In this document: positions 1 through 9,300 of the stretch, piece after piece | Numbering within the stretch: the stretch's first letter is position 1 | Layout: each line of letters starts with the position of its first letter | Assembly: GCA_030378125.1 (NCBI GenBank) | Contig: JAUCGN010000008.1 | Span: 1-20,000 of the forward strand | DNA: 20,000 bases | Direction of reading: 5' to 3' | Origin: Thiotrichales bacterium HSG1 | GTDB lineage: Bacteria; Pseudomonadota; Gammaproteobacteria; Beggiatoales; Beggiatoaceae | Notes under the pieces: generated by a model | Seen by the model: the letters and a program-made list of their open reading frames with translations, nothing else | Databases searched by the model: none | Told to the model about the DNA's origin: nothing | Translations under genes and position numbers: made by a program

Positions 1-84
1 ATATATTTATGTTGTATGTTCTGAATATTAGTATACAGACGAATGATATTTTTGGATGTTTTTTTTTTATTTTTTTTTCGTCGA
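1..84. other. Low-complexity contig end, probably artefactual
   Basis: This stretch is AT-rich with a long broken T run at about 60-78, and it lies outside a sequencing adapter (85-117). No reading frame continues from it into atpD. Because the adapter separates it from the real gene, I infer it is read-end noise or a chimeric join and not a true upstream neighbour. Confidence 0.7.
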
Positions 85-987
<903 letters not shown>

Positions 988-997
988 GAGCATAAAT

Positions 998-1420
998 ATG
1001 ACAATGAACGTTCATGTCGACATAGTTAGTGCTGAAGCTGAGATTTTCTCTGGTTTAGCTGAAATGGTTATAGCACCAGCTGCCAATGGTGAAGTTGGTA
1101 TTTTGCCACGTCATGCCCAGTATATAACTCCATTAACTGAGGGATTGATTCGGTTAAAACTTGGTAATGACAAAGAAGAATCTTTTTATGTTTCTGGTGG
1201 AATGTTAGAAGTACAACCACATAAAGTTACTGTATTATCTGACACTGCTCTCAGAGCTCATGATATTGATGAGGAAGCAGCCTTAGAAGTCAAAAATAAT
1301 GCTGAAAAACTATTGTCAGATAAAAAAGCTGCTTTTGAATTTGCTAAAGCCCAAGCTGAATTAGCGGAAGCAATGTTGCAATTACGAGCCATTGAAAAAT
1401 TACGAAAGATCAAGAAGTAA
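998..1420 (+). CDS. atpC: ATP synthase F1 epsilon subunit
   Basis: Epsilon subunit of the F1 central stalk, which couples rotation to catalysis and can inhibit ATP hydrolysis. The 140 residues match the usual family length. The N-terminal beta-sandwich (about 1-85) shows the typical GEVGILPRHA motif followed by YVSGGMLEVQP and VTVLSD. The C-terminal part (about 90-140) is a charged helical hairpin rich in Ala, Glu and Lys. The ATG at 998 is preceded by AGGAG at 986-990, which supports this start over the ATG two codons later. It lies 10 bases after atpD and is the last gene of the atp operon; a strong hairpin follows at 1497-1545. Confidence 0.97.
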   Translation: MTMNVHVDIVSAEAEIFSGLAEMVIAPAANGEVGILPRHAQYITPLTEGLIRLKLGNDKEESFYVSGGMLEVQPHKVTVLSDTALRAHDIDEEAALEVKNNAEKLLSDKKAAFEFAKAQAELAEAMLQLRAIEKLRKIKK

Positions 1421-1496
1421 AGTTATTAATGTAATGGTTTTACCAACATCAAAAGTTATAGTTGTTTTGAAAAATTTATTCCGTTTTGGAAACAGC

Positions 1497-1545
1497 TAAG
1501 TACTGAAACATATATAATATCTTGAAATTTATGTTTCGGTACTTA
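1497..1545 (+). repeat. Strong 16-bp inverted repeat between atpC and rpe
   Basis: The arm TAAGTACTGAAACATA (1497-1512) pairs with TATGTTTCGGTACTTA (1530-1545). Of 16 pairs, 15 are Watson-Crick and one is a G-U wobble; the loop is 17 bases. It lies 76 bases after the atpC stop. No T run follows, so it is not a textbook intrinsic terminator. It may stabilise the atp mRNA 3' end, cause partial termination, or be a palindromic repeat unit. No second copy was noticed in the window. Confidence 0.7.
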
Positions 1546-1688
1546 AACATTTATCTGAAAATATATAACTATTACAGTAATAAGTAATTGAGTTGTTTGG
1601 AGTTCAAGGTTTTATCCTTACCTAACCTTATAATGCTTTGAATTCCAAGTTATTATTATTTTAAACGTTTTATTAATTGGAGAACTTT

Positions 1689-2360
1689 ATGGCTGATTTT
1701 TTAATAGCACCTTCTATTTTATCCGCAGATTTTGCCCGTTTAGGAGAAGAAGTTTCTAATGTATTAGAATCTGGGGCAGATATTGTACATTTTGATGTAA
1801 TGGATAATCATTATGTTCCAAATTTAACCATAGGCCCCTTGATATGTGAAGCTTTGCGTAAGCATGGTATAACTGCTCCAATTGATGTGCATTTGATGGT
1901 TAAACCAGTGGATCGAATTATTCCTGACTTTGCTGAAGCAGGTGCTACTTATATAACTTTTCATCCGGAAGCTAGTGAACATATTGACCGTACTTTACAA
2001 CTAATTAAATCATTGGGTTGTAAATCTGGTCTCGTATTTAACCCAGCAACTCCGTTAGATTATCTAAGATATGTAATGGATAAAGTTGACATGGTATTAC
2101 TGATGTCGGTAAACCCTGGTTTTGGTGGACAATCTTTCATTCCAGCTACTTTAGATAAACTGCAAGAAGCTCGGCAAATTATTGATGCTAGTGGACGAAA
2201 TGATGTTAGATTAGAAATTGATGGTGGTGTAAAAATTGATAACATCAAAGAGATTGCCAAATCTGGGGCAGATACTTTTGTGGCTGGTTCTGCTATTTTT
2301 GGTACTGCTGATTACAAGGCAACTATTGACGCAATGCGTTCTGAATTAGCACAGGTTTAA
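1689..2360 (+). CDS. rpe: Ribulose-phosphate 3-epimerase
   Basis: Interconverts D-ribulose 5-phosphate and D-xylulose 5-phosphate in the pentose phosphate or Calvin pathways; cytoplasmic TIM barrel. From the ATG at 1689 the protein has 223 residues, the usual length. Family motifs are [15 protein letters not shown] at the N-terminus, [12 protein letters not shown] (metal ligands His34 and Asp36), DVHLMV (His68), [10 protein letters not shown] and LEIDGGV (Asp178). An in-frame TTG at 1677 would add four residues, but GGAGA at 1679-1683 sits 5 bases before the ATG at 1689 and fixes that start. gph follows after 3 bases, so the two are co-transcribed. Confidence 0.97.
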   Translation: MADFLIAPSILSADFARLGEEVSNVLESGADIVHFDVMDNHYVPNLTIGPLICEALRKHGITAPIDVHLMVKPVDRIIPDFAEAGATYITFHPEASEHIDRTLQLIKSLGCKSGLVFNPATPLDYLRYVMDKVDMVLLMSVNPGFGGQSFIPATLDKLQEARQIIDASGRNDVRLEIDGGVKIDNIKEIAKSGADTFVAGSAIFGTADYKATIDAMRSELAQV

Positions 2361-2363
2361 TTT

Positions 2364-3032
2364 ATGAGTTTAAATATACCAGAGTTAGTTTTAGTCGATT
2401 TAGATGGCACTATGATAGATACCGCAGCAGATTTAGCTTATGCAACTGATGGTATGTTATCAAAACTGAATCTACCGCAACAAGGTGAAGTTAAAGTTCG
2501 AACTTGGGTTGGTAATGGAGTTAAAACTTTAGTTGCCAGAGCTTTAGAAGGTAAAATGAATCCAAATCCAGAACCTGAACTATTGGAGCAAGCCTTAGAT
2601 ATATTTGATATATTATATTCCTCAGTAAATGGGGATTATAGTCAACCTTATGCTGGGGTGGTTGAGGGTTTAGAATGGGTAAAATCTCAAAATATTAACT
2701 TGGCTTGTATTACCAACAAGGCGGAAAAGTTTACCTTGCCATTGTTAAAAGCTAAGGAGCTTGAAAAATACTTTAGTTTTGTCATCAGTGGTGATAGTTT
2801 ACCAAAGAAAAAACCTGACCCAATGCCGTTATTACATGCGGCTAAGCATTTTAATGTAGACCCAAAAAAATCTTTAATGATAGGTGATTCTACTAATGAT
2901 GTACAAGCAGCTAGAGCAGCCGGTTTCCAGATTTTATGTGTAACTTATGGTTATAATCATGGTCAGGACATTCGTTTGGCTAATCCAGATGCAATTTTAG
3001 ATTCGTTAGAGCAAATTAGTGAGTTGTTTTGA
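2364..3032 (+). CDS. gph: Phosphoglycolate phosphatase, HAD family
   Basis: Hydrolyses 2-phosphoglycolate, a by-product of DNA repair and of RuBisCO oxygenation, to glycolate. The 222-residue protein has the HAD motifs in order: DLDGTMIDT (nucleophile Asp12, acid/base Asp14), ITN (Thr117), the Lys before PDP (about 150), and GDSTNDV with Asp175 and Asp179. The cap domain lies between motifs I and II (about 20-90), as in the GPH subgroup. It starts 3 bases after rpe, a pairing familiar from gammaproteobacteria. Related HAD phosphatases act on other small phosphates, so the substrate is inferred from family and context. Confidence 0.9.
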   Translation: MSLNIPELVLVDLDGTMIDTAADLAYATDGMLSKLNLPQQGEVKVRTWVGNGVKTLVARALEGKMNPNPEPELLEQALDIFDILYSSVNGDYSQPYAGVVEGLEWVKSQNINLACITNKAEKFTLPLLKAKELEKYFSFVISGDSLPKKKPDPMPLLHAAKHFNVDPKKSLMIGDSTNDVQAARAAGFQILCVTYGYNHGQDIRLANPDAILDSLEQISELF

Positions 3033-3298
3033 GTTTTATAAAAATAAGGTAGCGTTATAAATATAAAGCTATCCATACACTGATAACAATGATCGGGTAG
3101 GATCGGTGCAACTAAAGTAAAACCGAACATTTCAATGATGCCAGTACAAATGGTAGGTTAGGCTTTACTGCACTGTCGTTAAGTTAAAAATCTAAGTCCA
3201 TTCAAGGCTAAAGTTTTTTTAAAAAATTCAGCGATAAATCATGTTTAAGCCGCAATTACCTTAGGAACCTTATAATAATTTTTAATTAACAAAGAATT
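3033..3298. other. Intergenic region with an imperfect hairpin and a possible mlaF promoter
   Basis: No credible open reading frame. An imperfect inverted repeat spans 3106-3173: GTGCA (3106-3110) pairs with TGCAC (3169-3173), and GTAAAACCGAAC (3117-3128) pairs with GTTAGGCTTTAC (3157-3168) with two mismatches. TATAAT at 3271-3276, 23 bases before the mlaF start, is a good -10 candidate, but no convincing -35 was seen. Promoter and RNA roles are inferences from short signals. Confidence 0.35.
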
Positions 3299-4105
3299 AT
3301 GAATGATACTTTTATAAAAATTAAAGATGTACGGTTTTCACGAGGAGGCCGTTGGATTTTTGATGGAGTTAATATAGATATACCACGAGGTAAAGTCGTT
3401 GCGATTATGGGACCAAGTGGTACCGGCAAAACTACCTTGTTGCGTATGATAGGTGGTCAACTAAAACCCCATTCTGGCACGATAGAAGTTGATGGCAAAA
3501 ATATTTCCACTGCATCGAACCAAGAACTATACCAGTTACGCACTAAAATGGGGATGTTGTTCCAAAGCGGAGCATTGTTAACCGATATAAATGTGTTTGA
3601 GAATGTGGCTTTCCCACTGCGAGAACACACTAAATTGCCAGAATCATTGCTACATCATTTAGTATTAATGAAATTACAGGCAGTCGGTTTGCGTGGAGCT
3701 AGAAACTTAATGCCAAGTGAGTTGTCAGGTGGCATGGCACGCCGAGTCGCATTAGCCAGAGCTTTAGTTTTTGATCCAATAATGATCATGTACGATGAAC
3801 CATTTACTGGCCAAGACCCAATATCTATGGGAGTGTTAGTGCATTTAATCCGTTCCATTAATGATGCTCTTGGTTTGACCAGCATTATTGTGTCACACGA
3901 TATACAGGAAACCACTCAAATTGCTGATTTAATTTATGTTATTTCCAATGGCAAGGTAGTCAGTCACGGCACTCCTGATGCTATGAAAAATTCTGAATCA
4001 GCTTGGGTTAAACAGTTTATCAATGGTGAATCGGATGGGCCAGTACCATTTCATTATCCAGCCCCAGACTATGTTGAGGATTTATTGGGAGAAGCTCAAT
4101 GCTAA
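3299..4105 (+). CDS. mlaF: ABC transporter ATP-binding protein, MlaF type (phospholipid transport)
   Basis: Cytoplasmic ATPase of the Mla-type ABC transporter, which maintains outer-membrane lipid asymmetry by moving phospholipids between the membranes. In 268 residues it shows Walker A GPSGTGKT (38-45), a Q-loop at Gln89, signature LSGGM (142-146), Walker B IMIMYDEP (161-168) and the switch His at 200 (VSHD). The pattern GMLFQSGALLTDINVFENVAFP is typical of the MlaF/Ttg2A subfamily. The ATG at 3299 has only a weak upstream ribosome site. The 3' end overlaps mlaE by 7 bases, indicating translational coupling. No mlaD, mlaC or mlaB is visible afterwards. Confidence 0.93.
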   Translation: MNDTFIKIKDVRFSRGGRWIFDGVNIDIPRGKVVAIMGPSGTGKTTLLRMIGGQLKPHSGTIEVDGKNISTASNQELYQLRTKMGMLFQSGALLTDINVFENVAFPLREHTKLPESLLHHLVLMKLQAVGLRGARNLMPSELSGGMARRVALARALVFDPIMIMYDEPFTGQDPISMGVLVHLIRSINDALGLTSIIVSHDIQETTQIADLIYVISNGKVVSHGTPDAMKNSESAWVKQFINGESDGPVPFHYPAPDYVEDLLGEAQC

Positions 4106-4881
4106 ATCAATTGCAACATTTAGGTAAAGTAACTTTAGGTTTTTTTGAACGATTAGGGCGTGGACATATATTTTTAGTCCAAGTTTTAGCCGCAATTCCC
4201 GGTTTATTTCTACGACCTCGCTTAATCATCGCCCAAATATTCTCAATTGGAGTGTTGTCATTAAGCATTATCTTGGTGTCAGGACTATTTATTGGCATGG
4301 TATTGGGTTTACAAGGTTACAATACTTTGGTCAACTTTGGAGCTACTGAATCGCTGGGAGCGGTGGTATCACTATCTTTAGTTCGGGAATTAGGACCAGT
4401 ATTGACATCATTATTGTTCGCCGGTCGAGCCGGTTCAGCATTGACGGCAGAAATAGGTTTGATGAAAGCTACTGAACAGTTGTCTGGTATGGAAATGATG
4501 GCGGTTAATCCAATCAAACGAGTGATTGCTCCTAGATTTTTAGGTGGAATTATTGCCATGCCAATATTAGCTATAATTTTTAGTGCTGTCGGTATTTTAG
4601 GTGGTTATTTTTTGGTAGTAGAAGTGTTGGGAGTAGATGCTGGTTCTTTTTGGTCACAAATGCAGGATAAAACTGATTTGATAGCCGATGTTATGAATGG
4701 AGTTATAAAGAGCATCGTCTTTGGTATCGTGGTTACTTGGATTGCTGTTTTTGAAGGTTATGATTGCGTACCAACTGCGGAAGGCGTGAGCCGAGCTACA
4801 ACTAAAACCGTTGTTCATGCTTCTTTGGCAACTTTGGCCTTAGATTTTCTTTTGACCGCTTTGATGTTTAGCGATATTTAA
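4099..4881 (+). CDS. mlaE: ABC transporter permease, MlaE family
   Basis: Inner-membrane permease that pairs with MlaF. The 260-residue protein has the MlaE-family pattern: an N-terminal amphipathic stretch, then about five hydrophobic segments. Typical motifs include GMVLGLQGYNTL, VVSLSLVRELGPVLTSLLFAGR and the cytoplasmic-loop stretch SALTAEIGLMKATEQ, followed by MEMMAVNPIKR. The ATG lies within the last codons of mlaF (ATGCTAA). The next gene begins 3 bases after the stop, so all three are probably one operon. In classical mla operons the next gene encodes the MCE protein MlaD; here a NosD-like protein takes that position. Confidence 0.93.
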   Translation: MLNQLQHLGKVTLGFFERLGRGHIFLVQVLAAIPGLFLRPRLIIAQIFSIGVLSLSIILVSGLFIGMVLGLQGYNTLVNFGATESLGAVVSLSLVRELGPVLTSLLFAGRAGSALTAEIGLMKATEQLSGMEMMAVNPIKRVIAPRFLGGIIAMPILAIIFSAVGILGGYFLVVEVLGVDAGSFWSQMQDKTDLIADVMNGVIKSIVFGIVVTWIAVFEGYDCVPTAEGVSRATTKTVVHASLATLALDFLLTALMFSDI

Positions 4882-4884
4882 TTT

Positions 4885-6090
4885 ATGAAATTTTTGCTTA
4901 GTTTAAGTATCTTAGTCGTATCATCAGCTTGGGCCTTGCCGCCGATCCAACCACTAATCGATCAGGCTAATCCAAACGACACTTTGATTATACCTGCTGG
5001 CACTTATGCGGGACCTCTAACTGTTGACATACCAATTACGATTGATGGTAATAATGAGGTTGTAATTGATGGCGGTGGTAAAGGCACGGTGGTGTATTTA
5101 GACATTGATGGAGCCCAATTGCGTAATTTGCATATTACTAATTCTGGGGAATCGCATAATCAAATAGATGCCTGTATACAAGTACGAGGTAATTTCAATG
5201 TTATTAAAGATAATATTCTCGATAACTGTTTGTTTGGAATAGATTTACAACAATCTGATAATAATATTGTACGGCGTAATAAAATTACTTCCAAAGCATT
5301 GTCGTCATTAGGAATACGTGGTGATGCAATTCGATTATGGTACAGCATGAATAATAAAGTTGTTAAAAATCAAATTATTAATTCTCGTGACAGTGTGGTG
5401 TGGTATTCTAAAAATAATCTAATAGCTGATAACGTTTCGATTGGAGGTCGTTACGCATTACATTTTATGTACAGTCAATTTAATCGAGTGGAAAACAACC
5501 GTTATGAAAACAACTCGACAGGGATTTTTTTGATGTACAGTGATGATGTTGAATTGAGAGGTAATATTATTTCTCATTCCATAGGGACAATTGGCATGGG
5601 TATAGGTCTTAAAGAAACTAGCAACGTTAAAATAGAAGACAACCAAATTATTTACTGTGCTACTGGAATTTATTCTGATCTTTCACCCTATCAACCTGAT
5701 ACTAATAATATTTTCAAAAACAATAAAATTGCCTATAATGATATTGGATTTTTATTCCATAACGATTGGCATGGCAGTATTCTAAAAAATAATCAGTTTA
5801 TTGGCAACCATAATCAAGTTGCAGTACAAGGTGCTACTACAGCTAACCGCAATGTATGGCAAGATAATTATTGGGATGACTACGTTGGTTTTGATCGCAA
5901 TGAGGATGGTATTGGTGACACTCCTTACAAAATATATAGTTATGCAGATCAAATTTGGATGGATATTCCAGATACTAGATTCTTTAAAGGCTCTATTATG
6001 TTGGAAGTATTAAACTTTTTAGAACGTTTAGCTCCTTTTACTGAACCACGTTTATTATTGAATGATTCTAACCCAAAAATTGAGCCATGA
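4885..6090 (+). CDS. NosD-family periplasmic right-handed beta-helix protein
   Basis: A 401-residue protein with a clear Sec signal peptide (1-17, cleavage after SAWA). The mature part is a parallel beta-helix with repeated N-N and D-N turns (about 30-330). Stretches diagnostic of the NosD family are GDAIRLWYS (146-154), VVWYSKNN (171-178), GRYALHFMYS (188-197), and near the end NYWDDYVGFDRNEDGIGDTPY (328-348). The C-terminal NFLERLAPFTEP also fits. Classical NosD works with the ABC proteins NosF and NosY in supplying copper to nitrous oxide reductase. No nosZ, nosF or nosY is in view; the adjacent ABC genes are MlaF/MlaE type. Role here is therefore unknown: copper handling is one option, a partner of the Mla-like transporter another. 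Confidence 0.85.
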   Translation: MKFLLSLSILVVSSAWALPPIQPLIDQANPNDTLIIPAGTYAGPLTVDIPITIDGNNEVVIDGGGKGTVVYLDIDGAQLRNLHITNSGESHNQIDACIQVRGNFNVIKDNILDNCLFGIDLQQSDNNIVRRNKITSKALSSLGIRGDAIRLWYSMNNKVVKNQIINSRDSVVWYSKNNLIADNVSIGGRYALHFMYSQFNRVENNRYENNSTGIFLMYSDDVELRGNIISHSIGTIGMGIGLKETSNVKIEDNQIIYCATGIYSDLSPYQPDTNNIFKNNKIAYNDIGFLFHNDWHGSILKNNQFIGNHNQVAVQGATTANRNVWQDNYWDDYVGFDRNEDGIGDTPYKIYSYADQIWMDIPDTRFFKGSIMLEVLNFLERLAPFTEPRLLLNDSNPKIEP

Positions 6091-6091
6091 G

Positions 6092-6186
6092 AAGATTAGT
6101 AATCTTGGTAGTCCTAAATAATGTAGTGATTACCTCAAAAAACCTAGTAGGTTTACCACTATTTAGTTTAGGACTACCCTAATCTT
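6092..6186. terminator. Long bulged hairpin between convergent genes
   Basis: AAGATTAG (6092-6099) pairs with CTAATCTT (6179-6186), and GGTAGTCCTAAA (6107-6118) pairs perfectly with TTTAGGACTACC (6167-6178). Only a 7-base bulge (6100-6106) interrupts the left arm, giving 20 perfect pairs. Inside, TAGTG/CACTA (6124-6128, 6157-6161) and AAACC/GGTTT (6140-6144, 6150-6154) form further nested stems. It starts directly after the stop of the NosD-like gene. There is no T run after it on the + strand, so a factor-independent terminator is not certain; an extragenic palindromic element is equally possible. Confidence 0.65.
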
Positions 6187-6232
6187 TACCTTAAATTCAC
6201 TCACAAGTTTCATACAAAGTAGTGGCGGCTCC

Positions 6233-6266
6233 AAAAACTTCCATATTTTCAATATTATAGAAGGGT
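6233..6266 (-). terminator. Probable intrinsic terminator of the giant gene; copy 1 of a dispersed repeat
   Basis: Read on the - strand, CTTCTATA pairs with TATGGAAG (8 pairs, one G-U) around a 10-base loop, followed at once by TTTTT. It lies about 40 bases after the stop of the 2133-residue gene. The sequence is nearly the same as the hairpin at 15996-16029, matching at 25 of 27 positions in the core, including the loop. Confidence 0.6.
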
Positions 6267-6301
6267 AACTACTGTATATTGCAGGACTAACAATAGTTTT
6301 T

Positions 6302-9300
6302 TTATCGCAAAAGCTCTGGCATATTATCAAAATCACAAAATACACCATCATTAACTTCCACACACCACGACTCTGGAATTTGTTTAATAAATAAATCAAA
6401 TACTAACATTATTTGAGAATCTTTTTGCTGAGTTTTGTTATGAAAAACAATAGGCACAGAATAAATAATTCTACCTTTATCATCTAAGGTAATTTCAGGA
6501 GGAGATATCGTAGTCTTAGTTTTTATATTAAAGTTGGGTATAACAATATATGGCTTGCCTTCATACAAAACATAAAAAGTTCCATTGACATTAAAAGATA
6601 GCTTTTCAACTCCCGGGAATTTTAAACCTTCTGCAATAAAAGTTTCCGGAGAATAAATAGTTGAAGTTATTTTTTGCGAACTACCATCTGGATATACCAT
6701 TTTTGCCTGTTGCAGTTCTAATTTAGCTCTCTGTCTAGGAAAGTGAATTCCCGGCCGCATATCAATCGGAGCATTATCAAAATCACAAATTGATTCATTA
6801 GTAATTTCGTCATAAATACACCACGCATTAGGTGCTGGTTCAATAAACGGATCAAACATAACTATATAACGAGCATCTTCACGCCTAGTTTGTTCCGATA
6901 CTTCCATTAACACATCACCACTCTTACCTACTATCACTCGACCATTATTCAATATTTCTGACAGAGCTATTGAATCATATGGAACTGGAATTATTTTATA
7001 TTGTTGACCAGTTGGTGTGGCTACTTGTTGAAATCCTCCGGCACCAATTGACAAACTTGGTTTACCATTAGTTTGTTTAACATTGTACGGCATAAAACCA
7101 TATTTATCCGAGTTTTTAGTATTCTCTACAATTAAAGTTCCAACTTCTGATTGATAAATAATCAAATCAGTAAAACCTTCAGCAACTAATGTACGTCTAA
7201 TACTTTCTTTTACAGTTATGCCACGACCGGCCAAACCAAAACCCTTATTAATATCAATTATTGTTGGTAATGATACTTGTTTTGGTAACTTTAACAATTT
7301 AGGTAACAAGGTTAAATCAGAACCAATAGGTGCTGTTATTGCTCCACTTTCATGGTTAATCAACCAGTTAGATAAAAACTCGGCTTTGGTTGGTTCAATA
7401 TCTTCCGACAAATTGACGAGTATTTTAGAAATATTCCGACTAGTCTGATGCTGAAAAATGATTGGGTTTAACATGTTCAAATGTTGTTGGGTAAACTGCT
7501 TTATCACTGGACCAGAAAAACCAGCCATATTAGTTGGAGTTAAATCGGCTAATGCTATTAGAGAAAGATATTGAAACTGTTCTGAAGTAATTCCGTCCAG
7601 AGCTTCATAACCAAATTCTGCTAACTGTTTCCCATTTATTGCAGCGAAAGTTTTGGCTGGAATTTTACTCACGTCTTCAGCAGTAAATAAACTAAAAATT
7701 GCTGGTTCAAGTTGTCGTAAACGTTCATTATCTAATACTGCAATTTCTTCTGGTTCTAGTCCAAAATCTTGTAAAATTGGTGGTTTATGAGGCAGTCTAA
7801 CTCCATCGCCTAATACTACATCATCCGTTAGTTCAACTGTCGGACTTAATTGTACATGGGATAAAGTTGTCCCCGGCAAAATTTTAACCGCTCCTATTTG
7901 GGCTGGGTATTTTGTATCACCAATTATGTTACCACCTAGATTGCAATCAACGAGTGTCGCATGAGCTATTAGCTGAACATCCTTTATCGCACATCCATCT
8001 CCCCCACCAACCACACCACCTAACTTGCCTTTAGTTAAAGTGGCTGCGGGAGCTAATTGTATATCTCGGATAACTCCACCTATTACACTGTTATTAACAT
8101 TATTACCAGCTAACATACCACCAGTTAAAGTATTTCCCACAAAATTAACATCGTTAATAATTCCATCATTCACAATGTCACCACTCAATTTACCACCAAC
8201 CACTGTTGCAGTTTCAAGAAAATTGGAATTTGCTATCATGCCATTGTTTTCAACATAACCAGCAAAAATTGCGTTACCTATATTTCCATGTTCTGTAACC
8301 GTTGTATCTTCAGTAAAAGTTTTACTTTGACCAGAAAAATTTGTATCAACTATTGTTGGTAGGGATTGGATAGAAGGGTCAGAAGATGGAGCTTGAGTAG
8401 TTAATATATCATCATCAGTAATAGTTAAAGTCGCTGTTTCAATGCCCAGTAAACTACCCACAATTAAAGGAGTTAAATTGTTTAAATTCAACTGGATAGT
8501 TGAACCAATAGTTGCGTTTTGACTGATAGGTATGGTAAAACTTTTATCCCCTCTTTCATCATTATCCCAATGAAGAGTTCCGTTGACAATTTGAAAATCT
8601 TTATTGGTAACTGCGGTATTACCAACAATATTATAATCAACCTCAAATTCCCCAATTAAACCATTGCGATTGATAGTAATGGTAGCCTGTTTAGCTTTGC
8701 GAGAGGCGGTAAAATACTTAGAAATAAAACTAATAACATTATCGACATCATTACTATAAGCAATCCCACCTGGGTCAACAATCATTCCATCAATTCCAGT
8801 ATCATCACCAAGTTCACCATCTTTAAGAGTGAAATGGGCAGCAACCACTTGTTCACCGTTAATCTCACTTATATCAAAAGTAACATTTGGCAAAATATAC
8901 CATCCATTGGTAGTTGGGTCACCTGGAATTGTAGGACCGTATTTTTTGAATACTGGTAAAGTACGCAATTTTTTTATTGCATGGAAATAAACGGTGACTT
9001 TAGCCTCTTGACATGATAATTTATAAGATATAACGCCCTGTGGAAAATCATGTTCTCCAGTTTCCGCTATGTGAGAAGTTAGTTCTACGATATGACAATT
9101 TTCAGTTTGTAAAGTTATAGGTTGCTCTGTTACCGCATCCAATACAGTTTTTACATTGACTAAATCACCAGTGTTTGTATTATCATCAGTTCCATTGTTT
9201 GTATTATCATCAGTTCCATTGTTACCAGTTTGGCCATCTTTAACAACTTCATTACTACCAGTTTCATTAGTTTCATTATCTTGCAATGGAGGTATTGGTT

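Noticed and set aside
4885..6090. Naming the beta-helix gene nosD and inferring denitrification
   Set aside because: The family match is good, but nosZ, nosF, nosY and nosR are absent, so the specific role in nitrous oxide reductase assembly is not supported.
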